NCBI GenBank assembly: GCA_021234155.1
Contig: JAJEKV010000050.1
Span: 3,992,488-4,056,487, forward strand
DNA: 64,000 nucleotides
Direction of reading: 5' to 3'
Origin: Isoetes taiwanensis
Lineage: Eukaryota > Streptophyta > Lycopodiopsida > Isoetales > Isoetaceae
Position 1 is the first letter of the stretch. Every line of letters begins with the position of its first letter. A program made the position numbers and the translations under genes. Below, in pieces: positions 57,080 to 64,000 of the stretch. Under the pieces are notes generated by a model that worked only from the letters and a program-made list of their open reading frames with translations, had not been told where the DNA came from and searched no databases.

Positions 57080-57914
57080 GTGCAATGCTTCTAAATATCA
57101 AACAATCAATACAATTTAACTATAGAACCATTGAACCATTGAATTCAAAACTTCAATAGGAAAATTTCATGTTCATCCTCAAGAGCCCAGGTATTCATTA
57201 TTATTAAAATGAATCCAATGATACACTGCTCGTTCTACCGATTCGCTCCATTCTAAATTTGAATCAATGAACCTGGCATTCAGATATTCGACCGAGCATT
57301 TCCTTTGGTTCTCAACCATTGGCACTAAAGGTTCACAATAATGATAATAATTAGGTTCGCCGCGAACCATTGAACCTTATATTATAAGGTTAACTTTTAT
57401 CTTTTGCATAGGGTTTGTTCTGTAGCGAAATCTCTTTGTCTTTTACTAATCATATATTTTATCTTCTAGCTGGAGGAATTGGAGAGTTTGCAATGGCAAT
57501 GCTCTACCTTTCAGTGCCTTCAAATTGATGATATAGCAAAGAGAACGAAACCAAGGCATATTGTAATGGGGATGGGATCTAAATCATTTGCATACCATCC
57601 AAGGCATCTTTTAACTCCCTAGATCCAATATCCCAAAATTGGGTAACACCCAATATCCTAATATAGAACATTAGGCCTAGAACATATTTTATGAAAACAC
57701 CCATATAGAACATTCGATATGGGGTGCTTTCCCATATTCATAGAACATTCCATCTTTGTTTTCATAGAACATATGAAAACACCCCAACACCCCATACGAA
57801 TACTCATTGTTGGGCTCGACTTTTGAGGCCTGCATTTAAGTTTGGATGCGGCAGCAGGATCGTTCACTCTTCATTTTCACTATTTCCGTTTGCAGCAGGA
57901 ACGATCACTCTTCT
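57080..57914. other. No supported gene
   Basis: 57640-57790 repeats 'ATAGAACATT/ATGAAAACACCC' phrases. 57855-57914 holds a short duplication (GCAGCAGGA.CG.TCACTCTTC) just before the next frame. Confidence 0.4.
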
Positions 57915-58181
57915 ATGGCGAGGATCAAGTTTACTGCCAGGGTGCCAATGGAGGAGTCCGTTGCTTCTAGCCACCACCATGAGGGCACGAAACTGAAGAT
58001 TGTGGCCAAATTCTCTTGTCTGGAGGTGAATCGGCTGCAAAGAAAAGGAGCTGCAGTCTCATCTAAGGTCCAGCAGTGGATAGACCGTGTGCATGCAACT
58101 GATGAACGCCTTCTGGAGATGCACATAGAAGCTCATGGCGATGACCTTCATGTTCAACTGATGATGCCTTCGCGTTCATGA
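57915..58181 (+). CDS. Small open frame of unknown function (88 codons)
   Basis: ATG at 57915 opens 'MARIKFTARVPMEESVASSH', then 'TKLKIVAKFSCLEVNRLQRK' and 'KVQQWIDRVHATDERLLEMH', ending 'VQLMMPSRS'. Composition is protein-like (mixed charged and hydrophobic, amphipathic helix potential over residues 45-75), unlike the repeat-driven frames nearby. An upstream in-frame Met at 57846 is possible. No domain or neighbour suggests a role. 58181-58250 downstream repeats 'TCTCGGCTA.CTGG'. Confidence 0.35.
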   Translation: MARIKFTARVPMEESVASSHHHEGTKLKIVAKFSCLEVNRLQRKGAAVSSKVQQWIDRVHATDERLLEMHIEAHGDDLHVQLMMPSRS

Positions 58182-58651
58182 TCTTCTATCTTCTCGGCTA
58201 TATGGATTTCTCGGCTACCTGGCTATATGGCTTTCTCGGCTACCTGGACAAATTTTTGTGTAAATGATGTTTTTTGTGTAAAAAAGTTTTGGATTTAAGC
58301 TTTTTCTAAGTGAACTTTTTTCTGTAAGCTCTTGAATGAGTAACTTATGATTCCGAATATAAACACTTGATACATATTATGATAATATATTACTGTTTCT
58401 CCCATGAAGTGTTCTGTCTTTTTATACCTGCATGCAATATTTCTCCCTCATTTGATCCTCAAGATTTATCTTTGTTTTACACTTGCATGAGGTAACCCTA
58501 AACCCTGAGTTGATCCTCCAGGTTTAACTTTGTTTTTAACACAATAATAGTTCGCTGGTGTTGTGCAGGCAGTGTTGGATCTTTATGTTGATTATTTGCA
58601 TCAATTGTATAGGCTAGATTAAGGTGTTTGTAGGACAGTGTTAGGTCGGTG

Positions 58652-58761
58652 GCAGTTGTTGGCTGGGTTTGTGTGAGTTAAGTGGCTATAAAATAGGTTG
58701 TTAAGTGCAGTTGTTGGCTGGGTTTGTGTGAGTTAAGTGGCTATAAAATAGGTTGTTAAGT
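58652..58761 (+). repeat. Perfect 55-bp tandem duplication
   Basis: 58652-58706 and 58707-58761 repeat GCAGTTGTTGGCTGG...GGTTGTTAAGT without differences by eye. Each contains 'CTATAAAATAG', so a TATA-like site is duplicated. Confidence 0.9.
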
Positions 58762-58942
58762 GCAGAGACTGGTACAAATTAAGCATGATGAGAAACCAAA
58801 AGACTTTGATGTTAGAGTCTCTAAACTTGCAAGCAAAATAAGTCCTAAACCTCATGAAAAGGATAGTATAACTTGGTTTGTCCAAGGATCCCTTCATAAT
58901 CTGAATCAGCCACAAACAGATAGTGCAGAAACAAATGCATAA
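58762..58942 (+). pseudogene. Retrotransposon gag fragment
   Basis: A 60-codon frame contains 'KPKDFDVRVSKLASKISPKP' and 'DSITWFVQGSLHNLNQ', resembling the helical capsid region of plant gypsy gag. Nothing else of an element adjoins. Confidence 0.45.
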
Positions 58943-59226
58943 ACAAATGCAATGTATGATTTTGAAATCTCTGGTTTGAGAATAAGATACAATGTTTACA
59001 AGAAATGCATCAATATCAATACAATGATTCCAAATCAATAACAAATCATGTTACATTGCAATCTGATAAAAGCAAAATCAGTCATATTGAATAAATCGAA
59101 GCAATTACAACAGAATTCTTGTCAGTAATACTTATATTTCTTCAGAGTATCAATGGCTTTCTTGGAAGCCTTATCCAGAAAGTTAGTTAATGGATTGGCC
59201 TGAACATACACTTCCACATTCTCAGC

Positions 59227-62200
59227 TTATAACAGTCCTTCCAGCCATGGTTTTAGATGTTCAGACAAGAAGTCACCATCTCTTCTAGATGGTTGATAAG
59301 TGTTAGGGCATATCATCGTATGTGGACTGTTCTTAAAACCACGGTACAGCATATCATCGATTAGCAATGTGTTATGGTGCATCCATACTCCCTTTATTTC
59401 AGAATAAACCTTGCTCAACTCCTTCAACAAAATAGGCTTCCTATCAACTTTGAATGCTGTATTTGTGCACTTCCCTGAAGACCATGTAAACTGTAAGCTT
59501 TCTCGAACAGCTTTTTCAAACATTTGATTTAGAATAAGATTAGTTGCAGTGCTGCTCATTGTTGTCCAAATGGCAATCTTAAAGTTATCCATGCACCACT
59601 CTAGAAGCTCCTTAGCCTTCCGGTAATAATACAAACTATCTTTGTGTGATTAAGGTGCTTTAGTTCTGCACCATCCATGACACAACTTGGCAACGGCTCA
59701 GTATTCTCAAATAGCTTCAACAAGACTCCATCTAGCTCAAAAATCAAAAGCTTTTTATGCGATTTCATCCTTTTGTTACATGGAGACTTGGAAGGGCTGC
59801 TAAATACTTCGCTGCGTTTAATTTTTTCCCTTGCAGCCATTAGAGCCCTTGCATTTCCTGGAAGGAAATGCTTTAAATAAACAAATACGAAACACTTCAT
59901 ACAAAAAAAACAAAGAATTACCAGGTGAAACAGATTCTTGTGATTGTGTTCGATGAGATGTCTCTTTCTTTGTCTTCACAACTGGACTACATGATGAAAT
60001 GGGAAGACCACCATGGGTTTCAATGGCCTTATTATCGTTTGCTGCACCAACAAACTTTGATTGAGACAAAGTAGCCTTCCCATTGACAACAAGTGGACTG
60101 CCCACATTCAGTTTATTTCCACAAGGTGATGAAGCGGTGTCGCTCACATCTTTCGCATGTTGCGGTCTCTTTAACTCTACAAGCATTACAGAAAGCTAAA
60201 TTGACAACATGTAATAACAAACACATAAGTTTTGTAGAAACCTAGTTTGTCCAAACATGCATTACCTGGTGAAATCATTGTCGTCTTTGGCTCATTCTCT
60301 TCGTGAAATATCAACTCTTTGTTTTTACCTTCAGCTTCCACAGCAGTACCTATCTTTGATGAGTGGCCTTGAATATCTAGATGTACATAAATAAAAAATC
60401 ATTGCTATGCAACAACATGCAACAGACTTGTGGACTACTCTTTGGAGCAAAAACTAAGAGAGCAACTAATCATGTAATCATTATAAAAAGCTAGTCCATT
60501 TGAACATATAATTACCTGGATGAATCAAGATTGCAGTGTCTGGCTCAATAGACATCAGAGTTTTATAGCTATCGTGCAATTCCAAACCAGTTGCTGATTG
60601 TCCTTGACTATCTGTGTTTTGTCATGCTTTTTAGAAGCTACAATTAATCCTGCACATTAGAAAACATTTTTAGATTTGTTACCATCGTTGTCCTTCTGCT
60701 CTTTGTAAGAAATAATGTCCATAGCACCCTTCCCAGTTGTTAATGCAATGCTCAAACGTCTCGGCATAAGTTTATGTTCCTTGGGATATGATATGGATGC
60801 CGGGGTGGAGCTAACACCTTTCATTTTCGATTTCTCTATTTCCATATGCAAGTAACATTCATTAAGTTATCTTGTGTGAGCTGAAAATAATGAATACAAC
60901 CAACCGTGCGAATCTAGGGTTATGCTAATGTTGGACTCCTGGCACCCCTTTAATCCAAGAAAAGACAGCCATGATTTTGACATGTTATATCCACAATCGG
61001 TATAACAACATATTGTAGAGCAACTGCAAAAAAAAAAAAAAAAAAAAAAAAAAAACTTCATTCATTCAAAAATAATGGCATGGGAAGATGCTACCTAAAA
61101 TACACTACGCAACATGCCACATGATATGCATGTCTACACTCGACAATAATGATTGGCAAGAGCATATCATCCAATGTCAGTGACCTATTACAAAATGGGC
61201 ATGCTTCATTCAAATTAATGCTCAAATCTTCCTTCATACTATGAACAACGACCGGTGCTTGGGCAGGCAAACAAGGATCGAACTCAAAAGGTTTGCACAT
61301 GCTGGATCGAGATGCCAACAGCCTCATAAGACAGGGCCTCAATTTGTTTAGCTGCTCCAACTCGACATCTCTAGAAATCTCTGAATTCAGTAAGTCATGG
61401 AGAGCTTGCTTCAAAGCTAGACCCAATTCTTCAAGATCTCTTTCTTGCAAGTCAATTACTGCCTCAACACCCTCCTTCGCTGCACTTGAGAGCTTTGTGC
61501 ACAAATCTTGGTACTTCTTAATCTCATTGGCCACACTAACCTGCCTAGCTTCTAAACCTTTAATATTTTCTTTGATGACACTACACTTTTCGTCACTTAG
61601 TTGCAGTTCGATAGTCAGCTTGTTCACATCATGTTCTGCAATAGAAATCCATTCCTCCAATATTCTCGACATCTCTAAAACACAAAGAGACACTAAATTA
61701 GAATATTGAATAAATTAGATAAACAATTGATCGCCATTAACTTGCAGCTATAAGACACAAGTTGCAAGTCAGTAACTTTGACCTATGGGACGAAGCTTCA
61801 AGCCGCAAGTCGTATCTTTGACCTATGACACAAGCTTCAAGCCGGAAGCAAAGAACTTTGACCTATGGGACACAAGCTTCAAGCCGCAAGCCGTGACTTT
61901 GACCTATGGGACACAAGCTTCAAAGTTTGGAAGCTACAACTGCATGACACACTTTCTCACTATGATCGGTGGATCGACCGCAACTACTAAGGCGTGGTGC
62001 ACTATGGCTGAGGACCGAGGATCAGAAATAGTAAGGCATGACACATCCGCAATAAGCAAATCAGAAGCTTCCACCTGCAATTGCAATTGTGACTGGAATG
62101 ATTAAGATGGTAGTAAACATTAACTAGAACATGTGCTTAAGCTTGTAGCTGCAACTCACAAATGCATGCTTTTACCTATGAGTTAACTGCAAGTTCAGGT

Positions 62201-62640
62201 CTGACTTACAACATATACAAGCACATGCTTCTAACTATGAATACAACAACGATTTTAGATTTAGCTAAGAATGTACTACAGAAAAAAAAAAAAAAAAAAA
62301 AAAAAAAAAGCAATCAAATAGTACCTGGTATTTTTTTTGCATAATTGGCATCATTCACCTGGGTCTTACATGTCACATTAGAGCTAACATAGATTTGTGA
62401 AGTGGGCTTATCAACAAGCACTGGCGCAATTGGAGACATTGTCAACTGAGGAACAACATTGGTTGTAACTTTTTCCAGCCCATCCTCATAATCATTGTTT
62501 GAAAGTGCTCTACTCTTTGCAGCTGACTTTGCATGCTTGTAGAAGCTCATCCAGTTTATTTCACGGCCATTGCAATGTAAGAGAAATGCTACTGCCAATG
62601 CTTGAGGCACCTGCCCTCCTAAAACCTTCTTACGATCATG
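59227..62640 (-). CDS. Multi-exon gene: coiled coil, RING-H2-like finger and HAD (FCP1/NIF-like) domain
   Basis: Exons by GT-AG sites on minus: A 62325 to about 62640, B 61095-61674, C 60905-61023, D 60683-60835, E 60516-60611, F 60266-60376, G 59922-60176, H 59227-59857; phases chain correctly. A encodes 'GGQVPQALAVAFLLHCNG'. B has a coiled coil ('EEWISIAEHDVNKL', 'LQERDLEELGLALKQ') then CPFC and C-x-H-x2-H-x2-C (CRHAYHVAC), the first six RING-H2 ligands; C adds Cys residues. D-G are polar linkers. H has HAD motif I as 'LLIFELDGVLL' (nucleophile Asp replaced by Glu), 'LLEWCMDNFKIAIWTT', 'NTLLIDDML' and 'RRDGDFLSEHLKPWL'. RING proteins usually act as E3 ligases and FCP1-like HADs as phospho-Ser phosphatases; this fusion and the changed nucleophile suggest a binding or regulatory role (inference). 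A CACACA slip near 59643 shifts frame within H. The first exon is not identified. Confidence 0.7.
60266..60611 (-). repeat. Duplicated linker exons E and F
   Basis: Exon E (60516-60611) reads 'DSQGQSATGLELH' to 'IHPG', and exon F (60266-60376) reads 'DIQGHSSKIGTAVE' to 'ISPG'. Both enter and leave in phase 1. Both use D-x-Q-G-x-S at the start and end in a Pro-Gly split across the donor, so they look like an exon duplication. Confidence 0.6.
61745..61935 (+). repeat. 40-bp tandem repeat in the intron between exons A and B
   Basis: CTTTGACCTATG(GG)ACACAAGCTTCAAGCCG-type units begin at 61776, 61816, 61856 and 61897, a near-exact 40-bp period. Confidence 0.85.
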
Positions 62641-62945
62641 TATGTCTCTAATTTTGATGATAGAGTTGACTCTAGTTCTAACACTATGAATGACTCTAAT
62701 TGTGATATAACGCCGACTCTAATTGTGATGGTTGAGTTGACTCTAACTCTAACACTATGGTTGACTCTAATGTTGATGGTAGATTTGTCTCTAATTCTAA
62801 CATTATGGTTGAGTCTAATTGTGACTCTATGTTTGCTGCAAAATTGGTGCTAATGCTGATGGTAAAGTTGTCTCTAATTCTAACACTATGATTGACTCTA
62901 ATTGTGACTCTATGTTTGTTTTGCAAAACGCTAAATTACGACGCT
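62641..62945 (+). repeat. Degenerate GACTCTAATTGTGATGGT tandem repeat
   Basis: 'TTGACTCTAA' and 'TCTAACACTATG' alternate with 'TTGTGATGG/GTTGATGG' about ten times, directly upstream (minus sense) of exon A. The 76-codon minus frame across it is repeat-driven. Confidence 0.7.
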
Positions 62946-64000
62946 AATTACGTGCTGTTTAAATGACGTAACCTAGAGTCGGGCCAGCGTCGACCATAGT
63001 GTCGGGTTCAAAGGCTTTTTTTTTTTTTTTTTTTTTTTTTTGTCTAAATTTATAACTAAGATCTGACTCTACAACTGACTCTAATACTCCCTTTCTCTTG
63101 TAGTGAAAATTGAACGTTATTCTTAGGTGAATCAAGGGGGGTCAAGTCTAGTTTGCTTCATGTTTACATAATGTAAAACTGTCTCAAGAAAAGGATTTTA
63201 TTGATTTTTTTTCATTATAATGGTTAGTTATGAAATGGATGTTACTATGTACATGCTCAGGGTTGTGACGCACTTTCGCACCCTAGTGCATCTCCCCATC
63301 CAAGCTGGAATAAATAGATTTTTTAATTCTTTCTTTTGAAGTGGATGTTGTAACATGAACCTCCGCAATAACTTATTTTGAATACACAAATAATCTTGTT
63401 CCAAACTGAAGTCTAAAAAGGAAGATAGTCAAACATGACAGGGTCAAAACAGTTTTTTGTCTTCTGTGGACCAATAATGGTTCCCAAAAGGCCGTTTCAA
63501 TTAAAATTCTATAACTTTTACATGAAAACGATTTTTTCCTTCAAATTTGGTATGTAAGTAGTTGACTAATTGCTTCATGCATAAAAAATATTTATTGGCC
63601 TGTAATTTGAAGGTCCAGCTTTGACTTATTTTGCTACATATTCTAAACGAGGTGCACACTGAACTACCACAGTCGTCGGATTCGCCGATCCTATGACCCA
63701 GATCGTATATTGGGGCCTTTGGGCACCTTTCGTTTTGCTTATAGTCATTTATGATTGCAGGCGCCTATGATTTTGAAATATGAAATACGATTTCGCCTAA
63801 GGTTTTGAGGGAATATCGAACCTCTATATGGATTTGTCTAAGACTTTACAATATGAAATACGGGGGCTTTAACCGATGTATCCAGTGAGCTAATATGATT
63901 ATTTTTTATCTTGAATCATTGTTTTTTTTAATAACAACCCATTCAATTATTTTAGATATATATGGTTTATGGTTTCAGGAATTGTTATTTTTACATCCAT
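62946..64000. other. No supported gene
   Basis: 63017-63041 is a poly-T run. Around it, 'GACTCTA' phrases of the previous repeat continue to about 63085. 63100-64000 is AT-rich with no frame or element recognised; the promoter of the minus-strand gene could lie here. Confidence 0.4.

Noticed and set aside
56732-57159. Long open frames of poly-Leu, poly-Ser, poly-Glu and poly-Lys on both strands
   Set aside because: All are translations of one uninterrupted (TTC)n tract; no start context or flanking coding signal.
62696-62926. Minus-strand frame 'LESTIVLELES...' as an upstream exon of the RING/HAD gene
   Set aside because: Entirely produced by the GACTCTAATTGTGATGG repeat.

Overview
The window looks like gene-poor nuclear DNA of a land plant. 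The evidence is three intronless SAUR-type auxin-response genes with TATA boxes, GT-AG introns, plant-type Ty1/copia and Ty3/gypsy LTR elements with tRNA-Met-like primer sites, a LINE tail with a zf-RVT-type domain, and many A/T homopolymers and minisatellites. Two transposase families (an hAT protein with a motif I associate with animal KIAA1586/ZMYM-like proteins, and a DDE-like protein I cannot place) make a fern or other large-genome non-angiosperm plausible. That is inference; species cannot be read from the sequence.

Layout. 1-11.6 kb is nested retroelement DNA: an LTR (243-598), tandem repeats, a complete but decayed Ty3/gypsy element (1869-9576, 5-bp target duplication ACACT), then an LTR in the opposite orientation (11240-11599). 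11.6-15.1 kb is a broken paralogue of a coiled-coil/RING-H2/HAD gene, with three tandem hairpins in one intron. 16-21 kb holds GTGGTG/CACCAC minisatellites and a partial second copy of the N-terminal part of the DDE-like transposase (minus strand). 22-23 kb is a copia tail. 25-28 kb carries two SAUR genes, one preceded by a perfect 32-bp inverted repeat. 29.9-30.7 kb is a LINE tail. 31.3-35.6 kb is a copia element (minus strand). 35.6-41.3 kb has no recognised gene. 41.3-42.6 kb is the C-terminal part of an hAT transposase. 44.1-45.5 kb is a segmental copy of the first SAUR locus with a nonsense mutation. 45.8-49.4 kb is a gypsy element shortened by internal deletions. 50.5-55.5 kb is the DDE-like transposase gene, whose single intron hosts a non-LTR insertion. 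56.7-57.1 kb is a SINE-like end with a (TTC)n run of about 205 bp. 59.2-62.6 kb is the better preserved RING/HAD gene (minus strand).

The two most interesting items are (a) the RING-H2/HAD gene pair at about 11.6-15.1 and 59.2-62.6 kb, with exactly conserved exon length and phase, symmetric phase-1 exons and a substituted HAD nucleophile, and (b) the DDE-like transposase, whose only in-frame breaks are four transition-type stops and one 1-bp frameshift. Genes here do not form an operon-like unit. What links them is repeated duplication, transposon capture and decay. Frameshifts by small indels are frequent, and some could be assembly errors.
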